Below, in pieces: positions 31,914 to 39,998 of a stretch of DNA of 64,000 nucleotides. The stretch's first letter is position 1. Each line of letters opens with the position of its first letter. The notes under the pieces were generated by a model, which saw only the letters and a program-made list of their open reading frames with translations, was not told the origin of the DNA and searched no databases. The translations under genes and the position numbers were made by a program. Origin of the DNA: Clostridiales bacterium (lineage in GTDB: Bacteria > Bacillota > Clostridia > Christensenellales > Aristaeellaceae); NCBI GenBank assembly GCA_015056315.1, contig SVGN01000007.1, positions 31,098-95,097 on the forward strand, given 5' to 3'.

Positions 31914-33506
31914 TCATTCGGTAACATTTTCGCTTTGCCAACACAGTGCAAGCACCACCGGCAGCGCAATGGCAGGCACGAACTGGAAGAAACGGGCATC
32001 ATTGCCGCAGAGCAGCAGCATGGTAGCCAGATCGTAGATCAGTGTCGGGAAGCCCAGCGCCAGCACCTGCGGGCCCTTGCGCCAAAGGGCTACCAGTACG
32101 CCCAGCAGCAGCAGGAGCTGTGCAACGCCGATGTTTCGGGTGAGCCAGCGCAGAGGCAGCAGCTGCATGGGTGCATCCAGCACGGTGCAGATCCGGCTGC
32201 CCAGATCGTTGAAAAACGGCTGGCCGATGCTTTCCTCCGGCAGATGGCCGGAATTGGATACCGTTACCACGCCCCGATCCTCGCCGGAAATATCCATTAC
32301 CAAACCGGTAACACCGGTAAAGGTCTCAAAGGCCAGCCGGGGGTCCCGCAGGGCGGTACGGCCCGCCATACCCAGCAGTGTGAGGGGCTCCTGCTGGGCG
32401 ATCAGCTCCCGGGGATAGGTGAACTTAATGGCATTGTAATCGTTGCGGCGGTAAACGCTGCGCCATGCCTCCTCATCGGCCAGGGTGAGCAGGAAGGTAC
32501 GGGTCTCTTCGTCCAGCGCGGCGGGGTTTTGCTGCATGGCATTGCCCAGCAGCGTCATGGGCAGGCCCACTGCTTCTTCTACAGTATTCTCCGGATACAC
32601 CACATCCAACGCGCCATATACAGGGCCGCGAACCAGCAGCACACAGACCGCCATCACCGCCGCTGCCAGCGCAGCCATGCGCCGGGCGTTGCCCCAGCTC
32701 AACAGCACGATGACCAGCAGCGGCAGCGTGAACAGAATGGCATTGTGCCTCACCAGCGTGGTAAAGGCCAGCACCAGCCCGAAGCAGACCGCATTGCGCC
32801 ACTTGCGCAGCCATTCGCCCCGGCTGTTCAGCATGCTGAGGCTCTGGGCGGTAAGCACCATAACGCCGATGGTCATGGCGTTATCCTTCCAGACATACAT
32901 GAGGGTGTTGCGCACCAGCGGGGTCAGGTGCACCAGCAGGTGGGCGGCCAGCGCCAGCCAGGCAGGCACACCCATGCGGTGCACAGTGGCAGTCAGGTAA
33001 GCAGCTGCCAGTGCGAAGGCAGCGCACTGCACGAACACCACAAAGGGGTACCGGTCGCAGACCAGCGTGCACAGACGGATCAGCAGGGTATGGAACACCG
33101 GGTGCCAGTTGTTGTACTCGCCGCTGTGGGCCTGCCACCACTGATTGGCCGCATCGTAGCTGACGCCGCCCGGGTAGCTTTTGAAAAAAACGCTGCCCAG
33201 CACCACGGCGGAGATGCACAGGCACCAGAGCCACAGCCATTTTCTTTCTTTGCCCTTACGGAGCCTGAGCGGCAGTTTGGACACAAAAAGCAGCAGGCCG
33301 TAAAAGCCTGCTGCGCAGAGTACAAACATGACCAATGCGCCCAGCGTATTGGCGGTGCTCACAAAAAGGTTGCTGTTGGTAAGAAAGACAACATAAGCCA
33401 GATACAATGCCAGACATACCGTGCAGAAGCGGTACCAGAAGCGGTGCGCCTTGCCGCGCCCCTCCTTGGCTGCCTTGCCAGCGGTAAAGATCGTAGGCAT
33501 CTTCAT
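31914..33506 (-). CDS. DUF6020-like polytopic membrane protein
   Basis: 530 residues with about eleven hydrophobic segments and AAAGGAG 8 bases before the ATG. Conserved-looking loops include SYPGGVSYDAANQWWQA with NWHPVFHTLLI, and VRNTLMYVWKDNAM. This plan is that of DUF6020 and related membrane glycosyltransferase-like proteins of Clostridia. It may transfer sugars to the envelope from a lipid-linked donor; this is inference. It follows the aspartokinase gene by 25 bases and is probably co-transcribed. Confidence 0.78.
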   Translation of the reverse strand: MKMPTIFTAGKAAKEGRGKAHRFWYRFCTVCLALYLAYVVFLTNSNLFVSTANTLGALVMFVLCAAGFYGLLLFVSKLPLRLRKGKERKWLWLWCLCISAVVLGSVFFKSYPGGVSYDAANQWWQAHSGEYNNWHPVFHTLLIRLCTLVCDRYPFVVFVQCAAFALAAAYLTATVHRMGVPAWLALAAHLLVHLTPLVRNTLMYVWKDNAMTIGVMVLTAQSLSMLNSRGEWLRKWRNAVCFGLVLAFTTLVRHNAILFTLPLLVIVLLSWGNARRMAALAAAVMAVCVLLVRGPVYGALDVVYPENTVEEAVGLPMTLLGNAMQQNPAALDEETRTFLLTLADEEAWRSVYRRNDYNAIKFTYPRELIAQQEPLTLLGMAGRTALRDPRLAFETFTGVTGLVMDISGEDRGVVTVSNSGHLPEESIGQPFFNDLGSRICTVLDAPMQLLPLRWLTRNIGVAQLLLLLGVLVALWRKGPQVLALGFPTLIYDLATMLLLCGNDARFFQFVPAIALPVVLALCWQSENVTE

Positions 33507-33531
33507 GGCTCATGCTCCTTTACGCAGTTGC

Positions 33532-34851
33532 TCAATCCTGAACAAACTCGTTGTAGATGGCGCGAATGGCCCGCTGGAAATCTTCCTCGTCCACGCCGAT
33601 GAGGATGCTCAGCTCGCTACTGCCCTGGTCGATCATGCGCACGTTGACGCCTTCGCGGCTGAGGGCAGTAAAGAGTTTGGCAGCCGTACCGGGATTCTGC
33701 ACCATGCCGCGACCAACGGTGGCGATGATGGCCATATCATCGTGGATGGTGAGGGAATCGGGGGCGGTAAGATCCATGATGCGCTTGACCACCTTGGCCT
33801 TGACCGGCTCCAGCTCGGCAGCGGAGACGACCACGCACATGGTATCGATACCGGTGGGCATATGCTCAAAGGACAGGCCGTTCTCTTCGATGGCCTGCAG
33901 CACGCGGCGGCCGAAGCCCACCTCGCTGTTCATCATGGCTTTTTCCACAGACAGCACGCTGAAGCCCGTACGGCCTGCGATGCCGGTGATCACGTAGGGG
34001 TTTTCCTCCTCCACAACGCCATGCATGATCATGGTGCCGCGGGCCTCGGGCTCGTTGGTGTTGCGGATGTTGGTGGGGATACCTGCACGGTGCACAGGGA
34101 ATACGCTGTCTTCGTGCAGCACGCCTGCGCCCATGTAGGAAAGCTCGCGCAGCTCGCTGTAGGTGATGTTATCGATGGGGCGGGCTTCCGGCACGATGCG
34201 GGGGTCGGTCATCAGGAAGCCGTTCACATCGGTCCAGTTCTCGTACAGCTCGGCAGAGGCGGCACGGGCCACGATGGCGCCGGTGATGTCGCTGCCGCCG
34301 CGGGAGAAGGTCTTGATATCGCCGCCGGTGATGCTGCCGTAGAAGCCGGGGATCACGGCCCGCTCCACATGCTTGAGGGTGGAGGCCATTACCGTGTGGG
34401 TAAGCTCGCTGTCGAAGGTGCCGTCTTCGGAGAAGAAGACCAGATCCTTAGGGTCGAGGAAGGTGTAGCCCAGGTAGTCTGCCAGCAGCAGACCGTTGAG
34501 ATATTCGCCGCGGCTGGCGATGTAGTCTTCGGTAACGCCGTGGGCGATCTCGTTCTCCAGCGCATCCAGGTGCTTATTGATATCGATGCTCAGGGACAGC
34601 TCCTGCGCGATCTGCACAAAGCGCTCGCGGATGACCTGATAGACGGTGCGGAAATCCTCGCCGCTTTTGAAAGCACTGTAGGTGCGGTAGAGCAGGTCGG
34701 TCACCTTATCGTCGGTGCCGAATCTGCGGCCGGGAGCGCTGGGGATCACATAGCAGCGCCGCTCATCCTTTTCGATAATGGAACGAACCTTACGGAACTG
34801 ACCCGCATCAGAAAGCGAGCTGCCGCCAAACTTGGTAACAATCTTTCCCAT
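33532..34851 (-). CDS. Aspartate kinase
   Basis: 439 residues. The kinase signature KFGGSSLSD opens the protein, FSRGGSDITGA marks the aspartate/ATP site, and two ACT domains (TGIAGRTGFSVLSVEKA and SREGVNVRMIDQGSSELSIL) give feedback control. It makes aspartyl-4-phosphate for lysine, threonine and methionine synthesis. It is a stand-alone kinase, not fused to homoserine dehydrogenase. The leader of about 50 bases is too short for a lysine riboswitch. Confidence 0.95.
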   Translation of the reverse strand: MGKIVTKFGGSSLSDAGQFRKVRSIIEKDERRCYVIPSAPGRRFGTDDKVTDLLYRTYSAFKSGEDFRTVYQVIRERFVQIAQELSLSIDINKHLDALENEIAHGVTEDYIASRGEYLNGLLLADYLGYTFLDPKDLVFFSEDGTFDSELTHTVMASTLKHVERAVIPGFYGSITGGDIKTFSRGGSDITGAIVARAASAELYENWTDVNGFLMTDPRIVPEARPIDNITYSELRELSYMGAGVLHEDSVFPVHRAGIPTNIRNTNEPEARGTMIMHGVVEEENPYVITGIAGRTGFSVLSVEKAMMNSEVGFGRRVLQAIEENGLSFEHMPTGIDTMCVVVSAAELEPVKAKVVKRIMDLTAPDSLTIHDDMAIIATVGRGMVQNPGTAAKLFTALSREGVNVRMIDQGSSELSILIGVDEEDFQRAIRAIYNEFVQD

Positions 34852-34906
34852 TCGTCACTAACCTCCAGACGGTCTGAGGGAACTGTCTGCTCCCTCCCAA
34901 AGTCTT

Positions 34907-34936
34907 ATTCTATCCCATACGATACGGTAAAGTCAA
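34907..34936 (-). promoter_or_regulatory. Promoter of the aspartate kinase gene
   Basis: On the minus strand TTGACT (34931-34936), an 18-base spacer and TAGAAT (34907-34912). Confidence 0.72.
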
Positions 34937-34967
34937 TCCCTGCGCCGACAGGATACGGCAAAAACTG

Positions 34968-34998
34968 CAAAAAACCACCCTGCGGCTTGCAGGGTGGT
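34968..34998 (-). terminator. Terminator of the ireB-ruvX-DUF1292-GNAT operon
   Basis: A 10-bp stem ACCACCCTGC / GCAGGGTGGT with a 5-nt loop leads on the minus strand into six T. Confidence 0.88.
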
Positions 34999-35089
34999 GC
35001 TGTTCCGGCTGTTTGCCCGGTGCTCTTTCCCGGCCACCCTGCGCTGGGATGCTACAGGATATGCCCGAAAGGCGGGTGAGTGTGTGCTG

Positions 35090-35641
35090 TTACTCCGTTT
35101 GGGCGGTCTGCCAATCGGGGCGGATCAGGCTCATGATGCCCAGATCGGAAAAGTGACCGTCGTTGTAGTAGGCATGGCGCTTTACACCCTCCGGCACAAA
35201 GCCTGCCTTTTCGTAGCAGCGGATGGCGGCGGTGTTCTCCATATGCACCTCCAGCTCCAGCCGCTCCAGCCCGAGGGTCTGGAAGGCGAAGCCGCTGAGC
35301 AGACGGAGCGCCTCGGTGCCGTAACCCTTGCCCCGCTCCTCCGCGCAGCCGATGACCATACCGATCTCGCCCTGCCGGAGCCGCCAATCCACCCGGAACA
35401 TATCCAGCTGGCCGATGTAGCGGGCATCCTCTTTGGCAGCGATGACAAAATTGTAGCCGTTGTGGCTGCTCTGCATCATGCGGCTGAGAAACTCCTGGGT
35501 ATCCACGGTGGTCTGGGGTGCCCAGAAGCGGGTGGAAAGGTAGCGGGTGACCTCCGCATCGTTTACCCAGCGGCGGATCTGGGCAGCATCCTCGCTCTGG
35601 TATTCACGAAGCATCACCCGGTCGCCGATGAGTCTTGGCAT
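35090..35641 (-). CDS. GNAT-family N-acetyltransferase, RimJ/RimL-like
   Basis: 183 residues from the ATG at 35641, 2 bases after the DUF1292 stop, with GAGGAG at the end of that gene. The plan is that of ribosomal-protein-type acetyltransferases: GDRVMLREYQSEDAAQIRRW, the acetyl-CoA loop GCAEERGKGYGTEALRLL and ENTAAIRCYEKAGFVPEG. The substrate is unknown. Its place at the end of a conserved operon is probably incidental. Confidence 0.87.
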   Translation of the reverse strand: MPRLIGDRVMLREYQSEDAAQIRRWVNDAEVTRYLSTRFWAPQTTVDTQEFLSRMMQSSHNGYNFVIAAKEDARYIGQLDMFRVDWRLRQGEIGMVIGCAEERGKGYGTEALRLLSGFAFQTLGLERLELEVHMENTAAIRCYEKAGFVPEGVKRHAYYNDGHFSDLGIMSLIRPDWQTAQTE

Positions 35642-35643
35642 GG

Positions 35644-35997
35644 TTACTCCTCTTCCTCGTCGCCATCCGGCTCCTCGTCGCCGTCCGGCTCTTCGATGCC
35701 GTCCAGCAGCATGGCATCGCCCATTTCGTCTTCTTCTTCCATGATGGCCATGCACTTTTCGAACACGGCGTTCAGCTCGTCCTCATCCTCGATGGTGGCG
35801 TAGACATCGTCTCCGCTTTCTTCGTCGCGGATGATCTTGAGGATGATGGCTTCGCCCTGCTGGCAATCGTCCATATCCTCGGTGGCCTCCAGCAGCACGT
35901 AGTAGCTGCCCTCGTGCTCCACGGTCATCAGGTGCTCAAAGTTGACGTCGTTGCCGTTTTCGTCCTGCAGCTGTACCAGGTTGTTGTTCTCTTCCAT
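35644..35997 (-). CDS. DUF1292 protein
   Basis: 117 residues. The core (VQLQDENGNDVNFEHLMTVE, SYYVLLEATE, EAIILKIIRDE) is DUF1292, known as YrzB in Bacillus. A very acidic tail (EEPDGDEEPDGDEEEE) ends it. The family always travels with IreB/YrzL and RuvX. The function is unknown. Confidence 0.92.
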   Translation of the reverse strand: MEENNNLVQLQDENGNDVNFEHLMTVEHEGSYYVLLEATEDMDDCQQGEAIILKIIRDEESGDDVYATIEDEDELNAVFEKCMAIMEEEDEMGDAMLLDGIEEPDGDEEPDGDEEEE

Positions 35998-36010
35998 TGC
36001 GGTATTCTCC

Positions 36011-36445
36011 TTACTTGTCTTCGCCGGTGTCTGCGCCGGAAGCGATCCATTGCTCCAGAATAACGGCAGCAGCCAGCTTGTCTACGTAGTTTTTTCGGTC
36101 CTCCCGGCGCACGTTGCCGCCGATGAGCACACGCTCGGCTGTAACGGTGGTCATCCGCTCATCCTGATAAAAAACGGTGAGGCCCGCATCTGCCAGCACC
36201 TGACCAAAGGCCATGGCCTTCTGGGCCTGGGGGCCGCGGGTGCCATCCATATTCAGGGGCAGGCCAAGCAGCACCAGATCGGTATCGTAGCGCGCACAGA
36301 GTTCCTTAACATAGCGGCAATCGGGCGTATAGCCCACCCGCTTATACACCTCCAGCGGCTGCGCAATGATGCGGCTCTCGTCGCTTACGGCTACGCCGAT
36401 GCGCACATCGCCCACATCCAGTGCGATAACGCGTTTCGAGCTCAT
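36011..36445 (-). CDS. ruvX: RuvX/YqgF Holliday-junction resolvase-like nuclease
   Basis: 144 residues with the RNase-H-like motifs [31 protein letters not shown] and [13 protein letters not shown] and the closing Asp in [13 protein letters not shown]. YqgF proteins act in pre-16S rRNA 5'-end processing and perhaps recombination. Its ATG overlaps the ireB stop by 3 bases. Confidence 0.95.
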   Translation of the reverse strand: MSSKRVIALDVGDVRIGVAVSDESRIIAQPLEVYKRVGYTPDCRYVKELCARYDTDLVLLGLPLNMDGTRGPQAQKAMAFGQVLADAGLTVFYQDERMTTVTAERVLIGGNVRREDRKNYVDKLAAAVILEQWIASGADTGEDK

Positions 36446-36705
36446 TTGCCGTCGATCCCCTTCAGGTAGCCGCGTACAAGCTCCTCCATGATCTCGTCGC
36501 GCTCAACGCGGCAGATCATGCTGCGGGCCTGCATATAGCTGGTAATATAGGTAGGATCGCCGGAAATAAGATAGCCCACGATCTGCGTAACGGGGTCGTA
36601 GCCCTTGGCCTGCAAAGCCCGGTATACATGCCCGAGGATGGCATGGGCATCGTTGGCCGCTTCCATGACAGGAGAAAACTTGGCGGTCCCGCTCACTTCC
36701 ATCAT
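36442..36705 (-). CDS. ireB: IreB-family regulatory phosphoprotein
   Basis: 87 residues from the double ATG at 36705 (AAGGAGGAG upstream). The family is about 89 residues and this matches ([20 protein letters not shown], then [13 protein letters not shown]). The family's phosphorylated threonines lie near the N-terminus in other species; here only Thr7 is available. In Enterococcus IreB is phosphorylated by the PASTA kinase IreK and lowers cephalosporin resistance. Confidence 0.93.
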   Translation of the reverse strand: MMEVSGTAKFSPVMEAANDAHAILGHVYRALQAKGYDPVTQIVGYLISGDPTYITSYMQARSMICRVERDEIMEELVRGYLKGIDGK

Positions 36706-36741
36706 TGAGAAACTCCTCCTTATAACAGGATGTACAAGGCT

Positions 36742-36770
36742 ATTATACACGCTTTGTTTTCGTTTGGAAA
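36742..36770 (-). promoter_or_regulatory. Promoter of the ireB operon
   Basis: On the minus strand TATAAT (36742-36747) with a weak -35, TTTCCA (36765-36770), 17 bases upstream. Confidence 0.6.
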
Positions 36771-36796
36771 GTATTTCGAGCGAATTGCAGAATAAT

Positions 36797-37870
36797 TTAC
36801 CTTTCTTTCATAACCGTCTGCGCCTGCCTGGCCCACTCGCTGCGGGCCAGGCTCCACAGCCTGAGCGCCGCACGGATGCACAGCACCGCCGGTACCGCCA
36901 GCAGGATGCCCGGCACCCCTGCAAGGGAGCTGCCCAGCAATAGGCTCACCACCACCATCAAAGGGTGGAGGCGGGTAGCCTGCGCCATCATTTTGGGCGA
37001 CAGCCAGCCGCTTTCCAGCTGCTGCACGCCCAGCACCACCGCCAGCGCCCACAGCAGCCTTGCTCCACCGGCCTGCACGCCAAAGAGCAGCACCAGTGCC
37101 CCGCCGAGCAGCGGCCCGATGTACGGGATCAGTTCCAGAACACCCATCACGATGCCCAGCAGCAGCCATGCAGGGATGCCGCACAGCAAAAGCCCCGCCG
37201 CCGTAAGCCCGCCCACCGCCAGCGACAGAAGCAGCTGCCCCCTCAGGTAGCCTGCGGTCTCCCGGCGGATCTCCCTCAGCAGCTTAACGGTAAGGTCTCT
37301 GCAGCCGACCGGCACCAGCAGCAACAGCCATCTGCCCAGTTGCTGCCGGTCTTTGAGAAAATAGAAGCCGAACACGGGGGCCAGGAGCCATTTACCAAAG
37401 CCGCCCATCGTGCGCCGCGCCCAGCCCAGCACTGCGGGCGCAGCGCCGGTGAGCCACTCCTCCCCCTTGGCAGCCAGCAGCTGCCTGAGGCCGCCTGTTA
37501 CCGGTATGCCGTTCTGCCGGAGCAGGGCTTCTCCCTGCTCCAGCCAGGCCCCTGCCCGCTGCAGCGCCAAAGGGGCTTGAGCCAGCAGCAGCCTCAGCTG
37601 TGCTGCCAGCAACGGCGCAGCCGAAAGGACGGCCAGCACCAGCCCGGCCCCCAGCCCCAGTATGCTCAGCGCCGCGGCAAGGCCCGGCTTCAGTTTCTTT
37701 TCCAACAGGCGCATCAGGGGCAGAGCGGCCAGCGCCACCGCTGCCCCAGCCAGCAGCTGGAGCACCGCTTCCGTTACAGGCCTGCGGCAGATGACCAGCA
37801 CAAGGAGTGCCCCGGCCGCTGCCAGCCACCAAAGCCGCTCCCGCCTCCACAGGTTGCCTGCCTTCAGCAT
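36797..37870 (-). CDS. AI-2E family transporter-like membrane protein
   Basis: 357 residues from the ATG at 37870 (GGGAGG, 7 bases upstream). Seven or eight hydrophobic segments and the typical C-terminal half ([20 protein letters not shown] with [10 protein letters not shown], then [16 protein letters not shown]) are those of the AI-2E/PerM family. Members export small solutes or run as Na+/H+ antiporters; the substrate cannot be told. It is strongly Leu/Ala/Gly-rich. No separate promoter is evident. Confidence 0.88.
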   Translation of the reverse strand: MLKAGNLWRRERLWWLAAAGALLVLVICRRPVTEAVLQLLAGAAVALAALPLMRLLEKKLKPGLAAALSILGLGAGLVLAVLSAAPLLAAQLRLLLAQAPLALQRAGAWLEQGEALLRQNGIPVTGGLRQLLAAKGEEWLTGAAPAVLGWARRTMGGFGKWLLAPVFGFYFLKDRQQLGRWLLLLVPVGCRDLTVKLLREIRRETAGYLRGQLLLSLAVGGLTAAGLLLCGIPAWLLLGIVMGVLELIPYIGPLLGGALVLLFGVQAGGARLLWALAVVLGVQQLESGWLSPKMMAQATRLHPLMVVVSLLLGSSLAGVPGILLAVPAVLCIRAALRLWSLARSEWARQAQTVMKER

Positions 37871-37904
37871 GAAAACGCCTCCCTGGGTCCATCCTGTTTC
37901 GTAG

Positions 37905-37940
37905 AGAAAAGACAGCGGGATGCGCCCACGCGCACCCCGC
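37905..37940 (-). terminator. Terminator after the small YtxH-like gene
   Basis: On the minus strand an 11-bp stem GCGGGGTGCGC / GCGCATCCCGC with one G-T pair, then TGTCTTTTC. Confidence 0.65.
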
Positions 37941-37957
37941 ACTGCTGCCCGGGCGGC

Positions 37958-38101
37958 TTACCGGCTCCTGGCCATGCGCATCAGCTTATCCACGCTGCGC
38001 TGCGCCTGCTTCTTCATCTTCTGGTTGCCGGGCATCAGCATAGCGCCTGCACCCATGGCAAAGCCCAGCGCACCCACCATCATGGTCTTCATCATGTTCA
38101 T
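37958..38101 (-). CDS. Small YtxH-like membrane-associated protein
   Basis: 47 residues from the ATG at 38101, 5 bases after GGAGGAG. A Gly/Ala/Met-rich hydrophobic start (MMVGALGFAMGAGAMLMPGN) is followed by a basic amphipathic tail (KMKKQAQRSVDKLMRMARSR), the plan of short YtxH-like proteins. Its start overlaps the stop of the PRC-barrel gene by 4 bases (ATGA), good evidence that it is translated. The function is unknown. Confidence 0.75.
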   Translation of the reverse strand: MNMMKTMMVGALGFAMGAGAMLMPGNQKMKKQAQRSVDKLMRMARSR

Positions 38102-38574
38102 TCTCTCTCCTCCTCCGGCATGCGGTTCATTTGCGCCCATGACAAAAGCTGCCCTACCATGACCTGCCCCGTTTCTCCCTGCACCTGATAATCGGTCGCG
38201 TAGCTGCTTTTCCCCGCCAGCCGGTACAACGGCCCGGCGCAGACCTCCAGCGCCACGATGCGAAGATCGGTACCTTGCAGGATGTGGTCGGAGACCTGCC
38301 CCAGCAGCCTGCCGCTGGTCAGGTACACAAGGCTTGCGGGTCTTGGCAGATCTCCCGGCAGAAGGCAGGGTTCTTTTTGCGCCACGATGCATTTTTCCCC
38401 CAGCCACAGGATCGCCTCCGGCGGCAGCCATCTGGCAGCCCCCAGCCCACGGCGCACAACGATGCCGTACAGCCTTCTGGCGGCCTCATCCGGCACCGCC
38501 CGCTCCACCAGCCCGATCTCCTTGCCCTGCCTGACCACCGGCAGCCCTACCAGACGGTTCAGGGTCGTAAGCAT
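38098..38574 (-). CDS. PRC-barrel domain protein
   Basis: 158 residues with AAGGAGGG upstream. Two PRC-barrel-like halves are seen (LNRLVGLPVVRQGKEIGLVE with RLYGIVVRRG, and VYLTSGRLLGQVSDHILQ). PRC-barrel proteins of Clostridia are often linked to sporulation or RNA handling, but no role can be assigned here. It is co-translated with the small downstream gene. Confidence 0.8.
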   Translation of the reverse strand: MLTTLNRLVGLPVVRQGKEIGLVERAVPDEAARRLYGIVVRRGLGAARWLPPEAILWLGEKCIVAQKEPCLLPGDLPRPASLVYLTSGRLLGQVSDHILQGTDLRIVALEVCAGPLYRLAGKSSYATDYQVQGETGQVMVGQLLSWAQMNRMPEEERE

Positions 38575-38898
38575 GCTTGCAGCCCTCCTTGTTCATCGGC
38601 AGGGGTATGTTGCCCGAAGGGAGCGTTTTTTCCGCAAACAAAGCATGGCAGCACAGCCAGCCTTTACGCCGCAGGCTACCATTTTGTGCCTTTGTGTAGT
38701 AGCTGAAAGGCTGTATCTGTATCCCTTTTGGCGGGTGATGCATGGCAGGGAGGCCCATTTTGCTGCCATGGGCTGCCGCAGCTGGAAGCAACTGCCGGTA
38801 TAAACCTTTCAAAACATGCAGCATACTGCCCCTCCCGTTCGTAGAATGTACGAAAGGCCGGTGAAACGCCGGCCTCCCCAACAAAGGAGGTAACCCAA
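38575..38898. other. Non-coding gap with a leader hairpin
   Basis: 324 bases between divergent genes. Just before the SH3-protein ribosome site lies a 7-bp hairpin AGGCCGG-7-CCGGCCT (38855-38875), which may stabilise the mRNA. I found no convincing promoter on either strand and no gene. Confidence 0.5.
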
Positions 38899-39825
38899 AT
38901 GAAAGATCCCCGTCAATACAAAAGACGTATCCAGGCCCTGACCCTTACCGCTGCCCTTGCTCTGCCCATGGTCTCTCTGGCAGAGAGCCACATGGTGGTG
39001 CAGGGCGGCAAGCTGAACCTGCGCCAGCAGCCCAGCCTGGAGGCCGCCGTGCTGGGTCAGTACCCCACCGGCACCTGGATGACCGTGCATGAGGAAACCG
39101 GCAAGTGGAGCAAGGTGACCGTGGATGGCAAGAGCGGCTATGTAATGAGCAAGTACCTGACCGAGGGCAACGCAAGCGGCACGCTGTATGTGCGCACCAA
39201 CACCGGCGCAGGGCTGAACCTGCGCAGCGAGCCCTCCGAAAGCGGCAAGATCCTTACCAGCTGCAAGCCCGGCACCGCTGTAAAGCTGCTGAGCCGCGGC
39301 AACGGCTGGCACAAGGTGCAGGTGAACGGTCAGGTGGGCTACATGGCCGCCCGCTACCTGACCACCGCTCCCGCTACCGGCAACGGCAGCGGCAGCACCG
39401 GCACCACGGCTACCTTCGGCACCGTACAGAACCCGGGCAAGAACCAGGTGCTGCTGCTGCGGGAGACCGCCAGCACCCAGGCGCGTGTACTGGGCTACTA
39501 CCACAACGGCACCCAGGTGACCATTACCGGCTCCCAGGGCGATTTCTACAAGGTGACCGTGGCCGGCCAGAAGGGCTACATGATGAAGAAGTTCATCTCC
39601 GTAAAGCAGGAGGCCTTCCAGCCCTTCACCGCCGTACTGGTGAACCCCAACGGCAACAAGATCGTCAACTTCCGCAAAGCGCCCGGTCTCAGCGCGCCCA
39701 TCATCAAGACGCTGGCCGTGGGCACCCGCATCACCGTTACCGAGATGGGCGATGTATGGTGCAAGGTGACCGTGGATGGCACCGAAGGCTATGTGAGCCG
39801 CTATTTCTTTGAGAAGAGCAAGTAA
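38899..39825 (+). CDS. Exported protein with four bacterial SH3 domains
   Basis: 308 residues with AAAGGAGG 8 bases before the ATG. A signal peptide (RIQALTLTAALALPMVSLAE) is followed by four SH3_3-type repeats, each ending in a GYV/GYM motif: LNLRQQPSLEAAVLGQYPTG to SGYVMSKYL; LNLRSEPSESGKILTS to VGYMAARYL; LLLRETASTQARVLGYYHNG to KGYMMKKF; and VNFRKAPGLSAPIIKTLAVG to EGYVSRYFF. A Gly/Ser/Thr linker separates the second and third. No enzyme domain is present, so it probably binds the cell wall. It converges on the giant adhesin gene. Confidence 0.9.
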   Translation: MKDPRQYKRRIQALTLTAALALPMVSLAESHMVVQGGKLNLRQQPSLEAAVLGQYPTGTWMTVHEETGKWSKVTVDGKSGYVMSKYLTEGNASGTLYVRTNTGAGLNLRSEPSESGKILTSCKPGTAVKLLSRGNGWHKVQVNGQVGYMAARYLTTAPATGNGSGSTGTTATFGTVQNPGKNQVLLLRETASTQARVLGYYHNGTQVTITGSQGDFYKVTVAGQKGYMMKKFISVKQEAFQPFTAVLVNPNGNKIVNFRKAPGLSAPIIKTLAVGTRITVTEMGDVWCKVTVDGTEGYVSRYFFEKSK

Positions 39826-39912
39826 GAGACCCTGACAACCGAATGCAAAAGCTGCCAAACGTCTTTCTGCAAAAGAACCACGACCCTGCTATCACAGATG
39901 CTGCAACAACAC

Positions 39913-39960
39913 AAAGGGCCCTGCCTCCCGCAAATGGGAAGCAGGGCCCTCGTTTGTTTT
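39913..39960. terminator. Terminator between the convergent SH3 and giant adhesin genes
   Basis: A 10-bp stem AGGGCCCTGC / GCAGGGCCCT around a 16-nt loop, with CGTTTGTTTT on the plus side and TTTGTGTTG on the minus side. It can serve both genes. Confidence 0.75.
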
Positions 39961-39998
39961 GGAAATATCCTGTTCAGCTGCCCGTGCAGCCGGAAGCG

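Noticed and set aside
34852..34910. A lysine riboswitch before the aspartate kinase gene
   Set aside because: The leader between promoter and start codon is only about 50 bases, far too short. The nearby hairpin lies upstream of the promoter and ends the previous operon.
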